Below are positions 32,744-42,129 of a stretch of DNA of 64,000 nucleotides, piece after piece. A program made the position numbers and the translations under genes. Source of the stretch: Saprospirales bacterium (lineage in GTDB: Bacteria > Bacteroidota > Bacteroidia > Chitinophagales > Saprospiraceae); contig JADJYG010000002.1 in assembly GCA_016719895.1 (NCBI GenBank), positions 1-64,000 of the forward strand, read 5' to 3'. The notes under the pieces were generated by a model that did no database searches, was not told where the DNA came from, and saw only the letters and a list, made by a program, of their open reading frames with translations. Position 1 is the first letter of the stretch; each line of letters opens with the position of its first letter.

Positions 32744-35641
32744 TTAATACTCTAAAATAAACTTCGTCAAATTTTGCCCCTGGTCCAGTCCCAATTTCTT
32801 GCGGAGGCGGTAACGGGCAATTTCCACCCCCCGCAGGGAGATGCTCATGAGGTTGGAGATTTCCTTGGTACTCAGGTTTAGCCGCAACAGGGCGCAGAGT
32901 TTTTGTTCGTTGGGCGTTAGGTCCTGGAATTGTTCCCGCAAGCGGTTTAGAAAGTCTCCGTGAACCTGGTCAAAATGATACTCAAACTGTTCCCAGTCCT
33001 GCTGGAGCCTCAGGGTGGTGTCTATTTCCCTTACGATTTTCTCCAATGCATGCTTCGTTTCTGTGCTTTTCCCTTTCCGCTTCACCTCTTCCAGCTCTTC
33101 TTTAATTGTTTCCATGAACTCGTTTTTCACCACCAGGTTCATGGTGGAAGCAGCCAGCAGATTATTGATGTGCCGCAGTTCGCTCTTCATTCTATCTTCC
33201 TCTATTTGCCTTACGGCTTGTTCCTTTTGCCGCTCTATTTCTATCAATTCCTGTTGCTTTTTCAAAAGTTCCCTCTGCTTTGCGTCTTCCGCTGCCAGTG
33301 CTTTCAGTTGATAACGGCGCTTTTGAAGCCTGGATGCCATCAACAGCGACAAGGCCCCGAGTACTACGTATAAGATCCGGGCCAACAGGCTCCTGTGAAA
33401 CGGCGGTTTTACCCTCAGAAAAAGGGGCTGGCTGGTTATAATTTGCCCCAGAAAGTTTTTGGTCTGCACACTGAACTCATATTCGCCTTCTTTAAGATTG
33501 GTGTACTCCTTGGTCGTGGCGTGGGTCCATTCCCCGTAACTCTCGTCAAAACCCTTCAAATAATAGCGAAACAGTTGATTGTCTACTTCATTGAACTGAA
33601 ATGCTTCCACTTCGAACTGCAAAACTTTTGCCCGGTAAGAAACGGTCAATTGCACCGGATCTTCCGGTTTTACTTCAAAGGGATTACGTGCATACAAAAC
33701 GCTGTCTTCCGCCACATTTACCACTTTGCTTATGATCAGCGGTTTTTCTGTTGCCAAACGGTTTTCCAATTCAGGCCTGTACTGGATAAAGCCTTCGTTG
33801 GCATTGAACAACACGCCGTCGCCTGTATTCACGGAAATATTCAACAAGTCGTTGTTGAAAGAATAACGCAACTGAAACAAGGAAGAAGGTACGAATGTAT
33901 AGTTGCCGGAACGGATTTGTTTAAAAAAACCTGCGATGTCTTCCGTGTAAACATGGACGATTTTTTGGTTGTCCTGCACCATCAAATAGACCTGTTTTTC
34001 CCCTATAACTTTGAAAAAGATTTCCGACTTAACGATGCGGTTTTTTGCCTGATCTACCATGTAAATCCCTTTCGGGGTGCCTAAAAAAAGTTCGTCGTCA
34101 ATTCGGCACAAAATTAGCTGCTCATCCACCGGGAGACCCTGCCCGACAGACATTTTGTTCGCAACCGCTGTCGTCAAACCGGGCGATAAGGTCAGTTGGT
34201 ACAAGCCCTTGTAGAACTGCCCGACCCAGATTTTCCCTTCCCGGTCTTCTTCAAAAAAACGGCTTGACTCTTCAAAGCCGCTGATTTTCCCGACGCCCTG
34301 CAATTCCTGTTTTTTATTAATTCTGAAAAGATATAAACCCGAGTAGGTACCGCCGATGGCAAATCCCGGGTTTGAAAGCAACTGCTTTACCTGCCACAAC
34401 CCATGCGTGTGGGCTATCCGTTTGGCAGTCCCGTTTGCCAGCAGGAAAAGCCCGGTGTGGTGTCCGGCATAAAGTTTTCCGGCGATATTTTGCATGCCGT
34501 AAGCGGGGCCTTCCGTCCCTTTAAGGAATACACTTTGGGCAGCGTTTTTCGCCAAAAAGTAAATGCCATTCGAGGTGGTATAATAGGCGCCTTCTTCCCT
34601 TTTGTATGCTTCGTATCCACTACCCTGGATGTTGATTTCCTGGTTGATAAAGCGCATCGGGGAGTTAATATCTATGAGAGCAATCCCGTTTTGCATGCCC
34701 ACCCACAGGTTTCCGGAGTAGTCCTGAAAAGCCCGCAGACAGGCATTGGATAATAAGCCATCCCGGGCCGTGATGTTTTCGATGGATTGTTTTTGCAGAT
34801 CGAACAAGAACACGCCAGCCGTCTGGGTTGAGATGGCCAGGCGGCTGTCCGATAGCTGGAGTACATGGTTGACGTACTTGCCCTGCAAGGCCTTGCTCAG
34901 GCCGTCGTATTTTCCCACCACTCCAAAGGAAGTGGCAAATTCGATTTTTCCCGAGTTATAAATCAGCAGGTATCCACCGTCCTGCCAGATGACCCCGGCG
35001 ATCGTCTCGTTGATCGAATTGCGCAAATAGGGAGGGGGAAGAAGTTCCTGGTTCTTTATTTCAAAAAGTTGTCCCTCCCTGCTTTGGACAAACAGCTTTC
35101 CATTGGCCTGAAAGGTACGGTTAAAGCCATGCTTGTGTGTAAGGACGGAAATGGACTGGCCATCATAGACGTAGATACCCTGAAAGGTGCAAAAATAGAC
35201 TTTTGAGTTGTTCAGGAAAACATCCCATACTTCATCGAAATCGAGGGAAGGTTGCGGTATTTTATCCACGAGCGACACCATATCCCAGTTGTCGTTAAAG
35301 TACCCGAATTCTCCCTGCGAACCAAAATACAAGCGGTTGGCTTTTTCATCAAATGCCAGGGAGCGTTGCTTTTTACCCGTTTGGAAGGCATGCCGCTCCC
35401 AGGCTTTTCCATTGTAGGAAAGTACGCCGAGGTTGTTCGCCACAAACAGCGTCATGTCCCTGTTTTGGGCAAAATCAATGTTTTGTATCCCGGCTTTGTA
35501 ATCGGAAGGTATAAAATTATGAACAGGGTATTTTCCTGAAAAAGCCCGGCATGGCAAGCCTGGCAAAAAGGCGAGAAGCAGACACAAAATGTACTTCGTG
35601 TAGGTTAGGTATCCATCGCTGTGAAAGTAACCAAATGTCAT
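32744..35641 (-). CDS. Membrane-spanning propeller regulator with LuxR-type HTH, no kinase domain
   Basis: 965 aa. After a signal peptide come repeated two-component regulator propeller blades (for example RAFQDYSGNLWVGMQNGIAL, RFFEEDREGKIWVGQFYKGL). A triple-Tyr domain follows (YYLKGFDESYGEWTHATTKE ... FSVQTKNFLGQ), then one membrane helix (LLARILYVVLGALSLLMASR, about 735-755) and a long coiled coil. The C-terminal HTH of LuxR type is LTPNEQKLCALLRLNLSTKE through ISLRGVEIARYRLRKKLGL. No histidine kinase or receiver domain is present, so signal and DNA binding are on one polypeptide. It is divergent from the beta-glucan genes, with a shared upstream region (35642-35869), and is the probable regulator of that locus. 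Confidence 0.88.
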   Translation of the reverse strand: MTFGYFHSDGYLTYTKYILCLLLAFLPGLPCRAFSGKYPVHNFIPSDYKAGIQNIDFAQNRDMTLFVANNLGVLSYNGKAWERHAFQTGKKQRSLAFDEKANRLYFGSQGEFGYFNDNWDMVSLVDKIPQPSLDFDEVWDVFLNNSKVYFCTFQGIYVYDGQSISVLTHKHGFNRTFQANGKLFVQSREGQLFEIKNQELLPPPYLRNSINETIAGVIWQDGGYLLIYNSGKIEFATSFGVVGKYDGLSKALQGKYVNHVLQLSDSRLAISTQTAGVFLFDLQKQSIENITARDGLLSNACLRAFQDYSGNLWVGMQNGIALIDINSPMRFINQEINIQGSGYEAYKREEGAYYTTSNGIYFLAKNAAQSVFLKGTEGPAYGMQNIAGKLYAGHHTGLFLLANGTAKRIAHTHGLWQVKQLLSNPGFAIGGTYSGLYLFRINKKQELQGVGKISGFEESSRFFEEDREGKIWVGQFYKGLYQLTLSPGLTTAVANKMSVGQGLPVDEQLILCRIDDELFLGTPKGIYMVDQAKNRIVKSEIFFKVIGEKQVYLMVQDNQKIVHVYTEDIAGFFKQIRSGNYTFVPSSLFQLRYSFNNDLLNISVNTGDGVLFNANEGFIQYRPELENRLATEKPLIISKVVNVAEDSVLYARNPFEVKPEDPVQLTVSYRAKVLQFEVEAFQFNEVDNQLFRYYLKGFDESYGEWTHATTKEYTNLKEGEYEFSVQTKNFLGQIITSQPLFLRVKPPFHRSLLARILYVVLGALSLLMASRLQKRRYQLKALAAEDAKQRELLKKQQELIEIERQKEQAVRQIEEDRMKSELRHINNLLAASTMNLVVKNEFMETIKEELEEVKRKGKSTETKHALEKIVREIDTTLRLQQDWEQFEYHFDQVHGDFLNRLREQFQDLTPNEQKLCALLRLNLSTKEISNLMSISLRGVEIARYRLRKKLGLDQGQNLTKFILEY

Positions 35642-35869
35642 AATTTGTTAATAACAAATAAATTAGAATGGTAAAAATACGATTTTGTAGTAGTTGAAAT
35701 AAGGTTTGATGAAATATTTGATGGGGTGTGATTTTTTTTTCCGCTGATTTGTGGATTTACATTTGAGCCATTAGCTTGTAATGATCATAAAAACCAGAGG
35801 GAAAAAGACGGGCGCTCGGGGCGGGGAGGAAATATTCGTTAAATATGATTCACCTTATAATAATTGGTC

Positions 35870-38800
35870 ATGAAAAAAACTGTACAAACACTGGTTCTAT
35901 GCTTTCTCGCCATTTCAGCCATGGCCCAGGCTGACAGGGTTTCCATCGTAACCAACCAGGAGGGGATGAAGTTGGTCGTCAACGGCAACGACTTCTTCAT
36001 CAACGGCATGAACTGGGACTACTTCCCGATTGGCACCAACTACTCCTACAGCCTTTGGAAGCAGCCCGACGATATTATCCGGGCGGCCCTCGACGCCGAA
36101 ATGCCTTTGCTGCAGAACATGGGCGTCAATGTGGTACGGCAGTACACCGGGGTGCCCGCCCGGTGGATTCAGTATATCTATGAAAAATACGGCATCTACA
36201 CCATGCTCAACCACTCCTTTGGGCGCTATGGCCTGACCTTGAGCGGCGCCTGGGTCCCCAACACGGAATATGCCGACCCCCGCACGCGGGATTTGCTGCT
36301 TTCGGAGGTGCAGGTGATGACCGAGGAGTACAAGAACACGCCAGGTTTGTTGATGTACCTGCTCGGTAACGAAAACAACTACGGACTGTTTTGGGAAGGC
36401 GCCGAAACGGAAGACATCCCGGTTCAGGACCGAAAATCCACCGCGCGGGCAACGGCCATGTACAAACTCTTCAACGAGGCAGCGATAGCCATGAAAGGCA
36501 TCGACAAATCGCACCCCGTGGCGATGTGCAACGGCGACCTGCTTTTTTTGGAAATCATCGTGAAAGAGTGCAAGGATGTGGATATTTTCGGCGCCAACAT
36601 GTACCGGGGCGCTTCCTTCGGGGATGCTTTTCAAAGAGTCAGGAATGAATTTAACAAACCCATTTTGTTCACGGAGTTTGGCGCCGATGCGTTCAACGCC
36701 CGTGACAACGAGGAAGACCAACGATCCCAAGCCTACTACATGGTGGGCAATTGGAGGGAAATTTATGAAAATGCAGCAGGTCTGGGCAAAGCGGGCAATT
36801 GCCTCGGCGGCTTCACTTTCCAGTTCAGCGACGGCTGGTGGAAATTCGGGCAAACCAGCAACCTCACCGTTCACGATAACAATGCCTCTTGGAGCAACGG
36901 CGGCTACCTGAGCGATTTCGCCGAGGGCGAAAACAACATGAACGAAGAGTGGTTTGGCATCTGCGCCAAAGGCCCCACCAACGAGCGGGGGCTTTACCAG
37001 CTGTACCCCCGCGCGGCCTACTATGCCCTGAAGGAGGCCCACCGCCTGAACCCCTTCGCCAAAGGCACGACCCGCGCTTCCGTGGAAAGTCATTTCTCTG
37101 GTATCCAACTTGCGGATGCAGTGGTCAAGGCGCGGGGCGACCAGGCAGCCCTCAGCGGCGAGCAGTCTAAAAAGGTGCGCATGAGCGAGCTGCGGGCTGA
37201 CTTTTATACCTTCAGCACGGGTGGCGAGCGGATTTCAACGCCCAAGGACCCCGTTCCCGGCAGGACGGCCTACCCCGACCAATTGGGATTCGACCATATG
37301 GAGTCTTTTTTCATCGGCGTTGAAGCTAAACCCTCTGAAAGCTTTCGGGCCAACGTTTCGTTCAACGTACTCGGCAATGTGGCTACCAACCCCATCAACG
37401 AGATTTTTTACGAAAACCGGGGCAGACCCCAAACCGCGCAATCGCTCAACCCGGCTACCAATCAAATCGAAACCATAACGCTGGGGGATGTAGAACGCTT
37501 CAAGGTGTACCGGGCGGATTTCAGCTGGAATGCCAGGCATTTCGACCTCAAAGGCTTCTACCGCACCGGGCATTACCATTGGGGGTACGAGGGCGACTTC
37601 TTCGGCTTTTACCCTGAAGCCAACTATGGCCCCAATATTGACATTTACAACGGTGAAGCGCCGTTCGGTTTTGAACTGGCGGGCAAAAAGGGTTTCAATG
37701 GTTTTAAAGTGGCGTTCGGCCCTCAATTGTGGTGGGGCGCCAACCCGGCAATCCTGGCGAAATACAGCAGGCAAATCGGCAAATTTGGCATTACAGGTAT
37801 TTTCCACGAAGACTTGGACAGGCAAGCGCCCGCCGTGAGTTCATTCGCGGTACCAATCCCCCCTACCCGCAGGGCGGCACTGCACCTGAAACGGAAACTG
37901 GGCCCGGTCGGCGTCGAACTGGGCGGCCTGTGGTCGAACTCAAACCGGGTCGGAGAAGTTTTCCAGATAGCCCACAAAACACCGGAAGGGCGATACGATA
38001 TCTATCAGGATGAAACCACCATGGGCGACACCTGGGGCGGCAAAGTCAAGCTCACTTATGCATCGGGGCCTTTCCAATGGTATGCCCAGGGGGCGGTGCA
38101 TGGAATCCTTGCGCAAGCTGGGGCCGATTACACCAAAACCTTCACCGGTTGGCGGCTCAAGGACAGCGGCAGCGGCAACCAGTATAACTTTCTTACCGGC
38201 TTCACCCTCGGATTTGGTCCTCTCCAGATCGCTCCCAACTTCCTGTGGCAAAAACCCATCGAAGATCCTATCCCCGGCGATGTGCCGGCGCCCGGGCGGC
38301 CGCGGAATATACTCGATGACCCGTTTGCCGTGCGGGCAAACCGGGAAACCGTGGCCGGTGAAATCCTCTTCACCTATGACCCCACTCCCGGCACTTGGAT
38401 GTACGAATGGGACAACGATATTGCCGAAGACGCTAAGTTTGCCGTCAGCAGCGGCTTCATTTACCGCCACCTGCCCACCACCCAGGACGCGGCCATCGGT
38501 ATCCTCGCAGACGGACGCACCGTTTTCGCATTCCCGGGTGCGGCCCCCGCGCATGACCTGTGGGAGGCTTATGCCCGCATCGTTTCAAAAATAAACCCTG
38601 ACTTCGGTTTGGTCTCCAACCTTTTCGCAGGGACGGCCCAGGCTAACGGCAGCGACGCCAGGCTCATCAAACGCTTTGGCGGCGATTTGCGCATCATTTA
38701 TAAAAAGACCAAACTTACCGCGATGGCCAAGGTGAACGACTGGGGGCCTTACGATTACCACCGCGACTTCAACCTGACGTTCCCGCTCCAGCTCATGGCC

Positions 38801-39025
38801 GATATTTCCACGAGCCTGGCAAAGCCATCCTGGTTTGACCTGCCCAACTCCCGCCTGGGCCTCCGGTACTCCTGGCGCTCCCTCAACCGGTATTCGCCCC
38901 GCTACTGCCCGGCGACGAAGATCAATGACCGGGGTGAAGTCGTTTGCGACCCCACCGCCATAGGTTTCGACAACGGACGGGAATGGGAAATACAGACCTA
39001 TTTGCAAATCAATATTGGCAATTAA
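35870..39025 (+). CDS. Clan-A glycoside hydrolase fused to an outer-membrane beta-barrel-like domain
   Basis: 1051 aa with signal peptide MKKTVQTLVLCFLAISAMAQ. Residues 25-410 are a TIM-barrel glycosidase: FFINGMNWDYFPIGTNYSYS, acid/base Glu in LLGNENNYGLFW (about 168), nucleophile Glu in PILFTEFGADAF (about 269). This resembles GH2-type barrels. From about 430 to the end the sequence becomes alternating beta strands with aromatic girdles (SFRANVSFNVLGNVA, FKVAFGPQLWWGANPAILAK, FLTGFTLGFGPLQIAPNFLW), ending WEIQTYLQINIGN, as in outer-membrane porin-like barrels. It is the first gene of the glucan locus. Such a fusion would place the enzyme at the cell surface beside its own pore. ATG 35870 is preferred over a TTG two codons upstream. 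Confidence 0.72.
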   Translation: MKKTVQTLVLCFLAISAMAQADRVSIVTNQEGMKLVVNGNDFFINGMNWDYFPIGTNYSYSLWKQPDDIIRAALDAEMPLLQNMGVNVVRQYTGVPARWIQYIYEKYGIYTMLNHSFGRYGLTLSGAWVPNTEYADPRTRDLLLSEVQVMTEEYKNTPGLLMYLLGNENNYGLFWEGAETEDIPVQDRKSTARATAMYKLFNEAAIAMKGIDKSHPVAMCNGDLLFLEIIVKECKDVDIFGANMYRGASFGDAFQRVRNEFNKPILFTEFGADAFNARDNEEDQRSQAYYMVGNWREIYENAAGLGKAGNCLGGFTFQFSDGWWKFGQTSNLTVHDNNASWSNGGYLSDFAEGENNMNEEWFGICAKGPTNERGLYQLYPRAAYYALKEAHRLNPFAKGTTRASVESHFSGIQLADAVVKARGDQAALSGEQSKKVRMSELRADFYTFSTGGERISTPKDPVPGRTAYPDQLGFDHMESFFIGVEAKPSESFRANVSFNVLGNVATNPINEIFYENRGRPQTAQSLNPATNQIETITLGDVERFKVYRADFSWNARHFDLKGFYRTGHYHWGYEGDFFGFYPEANYGPNIDIYNGEAPFGFELAGKKGFNGFKVAFGPQLWWGANPAILAKYSRQIGKFGITGIFHEDLDRQAPAVSSFAVPIPPTRRAALHLKRKLGPVGVELGGLWSNSNRVGEVFQIAHKTPEGRYDIYQDETTMGDTWGGKVKLTYASGPFQWYAQGAVHGILAQAGADYTKTFTGWRLKDSGSGNQYNFLTGFTLGFGPLQIAPNFLWQKPIEDPIPGDVPAPGRPRNILDDPFAVRANRETVAGEILFTYDPTPGTWMYEWDNDIAEDAKFAVSSGFIYRHLPTTQDAAIGILADGRTVFAFPGAAPAHDLWEAYARIVSKINPDFGLVSNLFAGTAQANGSDARLIKRFGGDLRIIYKKTKLTAMAKVNDWGPYDYHRDFNLTFPLQLMADISTSLAKPSWFDLPNSRLGLRYSWRSLNRYSPRYCPATKINDRGEVVCDPTAIGFDNGREWEIQTYLQINIGN

Positions 39026-39047
39026 CAACTATAAGAAAAAGTCTGTC

Positions 39048-41858
39048 ATGAAAAATATAAAATATCAAACTTCAGCACTTGCCCTGCTCGCCACACTGGC
39101 CATATGGACGGTGATCAGTTGCAAACGGGATATCGAAGACCTCGACCCCGCCTCCTTTCCCACCACTGCTGAAGTGTTCATCGACGGGTTCAGTGCAGGG
39201 CTGAACTACGGTGCTTTCGGCGGCTCAAAGGTGACTGCCTTCGACGTGGACACCGAGGTGAAATACAAAGGCGCGGCCTCCATGAAATTTGCAGTTCCGG
39301 ACGCCGGAGACCCCCAGGGAGCATACGCTGGCGGCAGCTATTTTACCGCAGTCGGGCGTAACCTGTCGGGCTACGATGCGCTCACGTTCTGGGCCAGGGC
39401 CTCCAAAGCAGCCACACTCGATGTGGTCGGTTTTGGAAACGACTTTGGCGAGTCAACATTCCTGGTCACGCTGGAGGGCGTACCAGTCAACACCAACTGG
39501 CAAAAATACATCATCCCTATCCCTGACCCTTCGAAGCTGACACAGGAAAGGGGCATGTTTTTCTACTCGGAAGGCCCGGAAGACGGCCTCGGTTACACCT
39601 TCTGGATTGACGAGCTGAAATTTGAAAAACTGGGAACGCTAGCCCATCCGAGATCCTTTATACTGGAAGGACAGGACCAGGTGTTTTCGGCGGAGACGGG
39701 CCAGAAACTGGACATCGGCGGATTGAAGGCGACTTTTAATTTGCCGACGGGCGTTGACCAAAGCGTGAAGCCCGCCCCGGCGTATTTCAGCTTTTCTTCC
39801 TCCAATACCTCAGTTGCTTCGGTCAGCAGCACGGGCATTGTTTCGGTCGTTGATTCCGGAACGGCAGTCATCACCGCCAATTTAGGTAGCCGGCCTGCCA
39901 TCGGCTCTTTGACCGTCAATTCAACCGGACAAGCCGTAGGCCCTACAACCGCGGCGCCCACCCCTACTGTCAATGCGGATAGCGTGATTTCCCTTTTCAG
40001 CAATGCCTACAACAACGTTCCCGTGGACACCTGGAACACCCGCTGGCAATTTTCAACCGCCGAAGATTTTGACATTCAAATCGCCGGGGACGATGTAAAG
40101 CGCTACAGGAAACTCAATTTCGTAGGCATCGAGTTTTCTTCCAAGACCATCAATGCGTCGGCCATGACGCATTTTCATATAGACCTCTGGACGCCCGACC
40201 CCACCGAACTACCGGCCGCCTTCAAGGTACTACTCGTTGATTTCGGGGCGAACGGGACGTTTGGCGGGGGCGACGACGCTTCGCACGAGCTGTCGTTCAC
40301 CCGACCAACCCTTGTTTCGGAGCAATGGGTGAGCCTGGACATTCCACTGTCCAATTTCGCGGGGCTGGTGAACAGGGCACACCTCGCCCAACTGGTGCTG
40401 TCCGGCGATCTGCCCAACGTATATATTGACAATGTGTATTTCTACAATGCAGGCCCGGTGGCGCCGACCGGGCCGACGGTTGCCGCACCGGTGCCAACCC
40501 GTAATCCCGCTGACGTTATCTCCATTTTTAGTGATACGTACACGAACATTGCCGGAACGGATTTCAATCCAAATTGGGGACAAGCGACGGTTGTTTCTCA
40601 AGTGTCGGTCGCAGGGAACAACACCTTGCGTTATGCGGGCTTGAACTACCAGGGAACGCAATTCGCCAATAACCTCGACGTCTCCGGCATGACGCACCTG
40701 CACCTCGATTTCTGGACGCAGAATTCATCCAATCTGAATATTTTCCTCATCAGCCCCGGCCCGGTGGAGAAGCCCTTTTCGCTCACCGTGCCCACCAGCG
40801 GCTGGGCAAGTGTGGACATCCCCCTGGCTAATTTCGCTCCTGTCGCCCTCGACAACCTGATTCAGTTCAAATTTGATGGCAACGGCGATATTTACCTGGA
40901 TAACCTCTACTTCTACAAAAACGGCGGCGGCGGCACAATACCAACGACCGCGGCGCCAACGCCTGCGTTTAATGCGGCCAATGTAATATCCGTATTCAGC
41001 GACGCTTATACCAACATCGCCGGAACGGACCTCAATCCGAACTGGGGCCAAGCTACCCAGGTTACCCAGACGCCGGTTGCGGGCAATAATACGCTCCTGT
41101 ACACCGGCCTGAATTACCAGGGTATTCAACTGGGCAGCAACCAGGATTTAAGCAATATGACCCACCTGCACCTCGATTTCTGGACAGTAAACTCCTCAAG
41201 CTTGAAGGTGTTCCTCATCAGCACCGGCCCGGTGGAAACGCCCTTTGCGCTGAGCGTGCCCACTAATGGCTGGGCAAGTGTGGACATTCCGCTGTCCAGC
41301 TTCGCTCCGGTTAACCTGGCCGATGTATTCCAATTTAAATTTGAAGGAAATGGTAATATTTACCTGGATAACATCTTGTTCTACAAAACGGGAGGCGGCA
41401 CGATACCAACGACTGCGGCGCCAACGCCTGCGTTTAATGCGGCCAATGTAATATCCGTATTCAGCGACGCTTATACCAACATCGCCGGAACGGACCTCAA
41501 CCCGAACTGGGGCCAAGCTACCCAGGTTACCCAGGTACCGGTTGCCGGTAATAATACGCTTCTGTACACCGGCCTGAATTATCAGGGCATTCAACTGGGC
41601 AGCAACCAGAATTTGAGCAGCATGACCCACCTGCACCTCGATTTCTGGACGGCAAATTCCACCGCTCTTAAGGTATTCCTCATCAGTCCGGGGCCCGCGG
41701 AGAAGTCTTATACATTGACCGTACCTACATCGGGCTGGACGAGTATTGATATTCCTTTGACGGAGTTTACCCCGGCTGTTAACCTGGCCGATGTTTTTCA
41801 ATTCAAATTCGAGGGCGACGGAAATATCTATTTCGACAATATATTATTTCACAACTGA
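39048..41858 (+). CDS. Surface glycan-binding lipoprotein with tandem carbohydrate-binding repeats
   Basis: 936 aa. The signal ends in a lipobox (WTVISCKRD, Cys25), so it is a lipoprotein. Residues 35-200 form a jelly-roll-like binding domain (GGSKVTAFDVDTEVKYKGAA ... GYTFWIDELKFE). A Big-type Ig domain follows (VSSTGIVSVVDSGTAVITAN). Then come four repeats of about 155 residues with NVISVFSDAYTNIAGTDLNP, HLHLDFWT and NIYLDNILFYK motifs. No catalytic domain is seen. It probably holds beta-glucan at the surface, in the role of SusE/F-type proteins. It lies 22 bases after the glycosidase-barrel gene and is followed by a MITE, then by GH16. Confidence 0.8.
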   Translation: MKNIKYQTSALALLATLAIWTVISCKRDIEDLDPASFPTTAEVFIDGFSAGLNYGAFGGSKVTAFDVDTEVKYKGAASMKFAVPDAGDPQGAYAGGSYFTAVGRNLSGYDALTFWARASKAATLDVVGFGNDFGESTFLVTLEGVPVNTNWQKYIIPIPDPSKLTQERGMFFYSEGPEDGLGYTFWIDELKFEKLGTLAHPRSFILEGQDQVFSAETGQKLDIGGLKATFNLPTGVDQSVKPAPAYFSFSSSNTSVASVSSTGIVSVVDSGTAVITANLGSRPAIGSLTVNSTGQAVGPTTAAPTPTVNADSVISLFSNAYNNVPVDTWNTRWQFSTAEDFDIQIAGDDVKRYRKLNFVGIEFSSKTINASAMTHFHIDLWTPDPTELPAAFKVLLVDFGANGTFGGGDDASHELSFTRPTLVSEQWVSLDIPLSNFAGLVNRAHLAQLVLSGDLPNVYIDNVYFYNAGPVAPTGPTVAAPVPTRNPADVISIFSDTYTNIAGTDFNPNWGQATVVSQVSVAGNNTLRYAGLNYQGTQFANNLDVSGMTHLHLDFWTQNSSNLNIFLISPGPVEKPFSLTVPTSGWASVDIPLANFAPVALDNLIQFKFDGNGDIYLDNLYFYKNGGGGTIPTTAAPTPAFNAANVISVFSDAYTNIAGTDLNPNWGQATQVTQTPVAGNNTLLYTGLNYQGIQLGSNQDLSNMTHLHLDFWTVNSSSLKVFLISTGPVETPFALSVPTNGWASVDIPLSSFAPVNLADVFQFKFEGNGNIYLDNILFYKTGGGTIPTTAAPTPAFNAANVISVFSDAYTNIAGTDLNPNWGQATQVTQVPVAGNNTLLYTGLNYQGIQLGSNQNLSSMTHLHLDFWTANSTALKVFLISPGPAEKSYTLTVPTSGWTSIDIPLTEFTPAVNLADVFQFKFEGDGNIYFDNILFHN
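40473..41855 (+). repeat. Three near-identical 465-bp in-frame repeats
   Basis: The last three repeats of the lipoprotein are recent copies: the block starting ATACCAACGA is at 40938 and again at 41403, a 465-bp period (155 codons). Long identical stretches make this region prone to copy-number change and to assembly collapse. The first repeat (about 39950-40450) is more diverged. Confidence 0.85.
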
Positions 41859-41924
41859 GAACCTTATTCTTTCATCGTTCCTAATCTTCCAAAACAAGGC
41901 GATAGATAAATCTCCATGTTTTTC

Positions 41925-42089
41925 CAGCAATTCTCGGTTTGCACCAATTCTTCACGTTAACGGGGGCTTGTCATGTTGGAAACAGCCACACAAGCCAACA
42001 TTTCAGCGTAAAATTTGGCTTGTGTGGCTGTTTCCAACATGACAAGCCCCCAGAGAATCGGTGGTTAAAGGCAAAGCGAGAATCACTGA
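41925..42089 (-). mobile_element. 165-bp MITE-like element, copy B
   Basis: The same element as at 27796-27959, inverted. It has the same terminal and central inverted repeats with slightly different loop bases. ATGTTTTTC is directly repeated at both borders, a 9-bp target duplication different from that of copy A, so the two inserted independently. It sits between the binding lipoprotein and GH16 genes and may affect their co-transcription. Confidence 0.9.
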
Positions 42090-42129
42090 TGTTTTTCTTT
42101 CAACATTAACCTGAATAATAATATTTGCC

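Noticed and set aside
35915..37108. 397-aa minus-strand frame
   Set aside because: It is antisense to the glycosidase domain, which carries both catalytic Glu motifs; the minus frame has no recognisable features.
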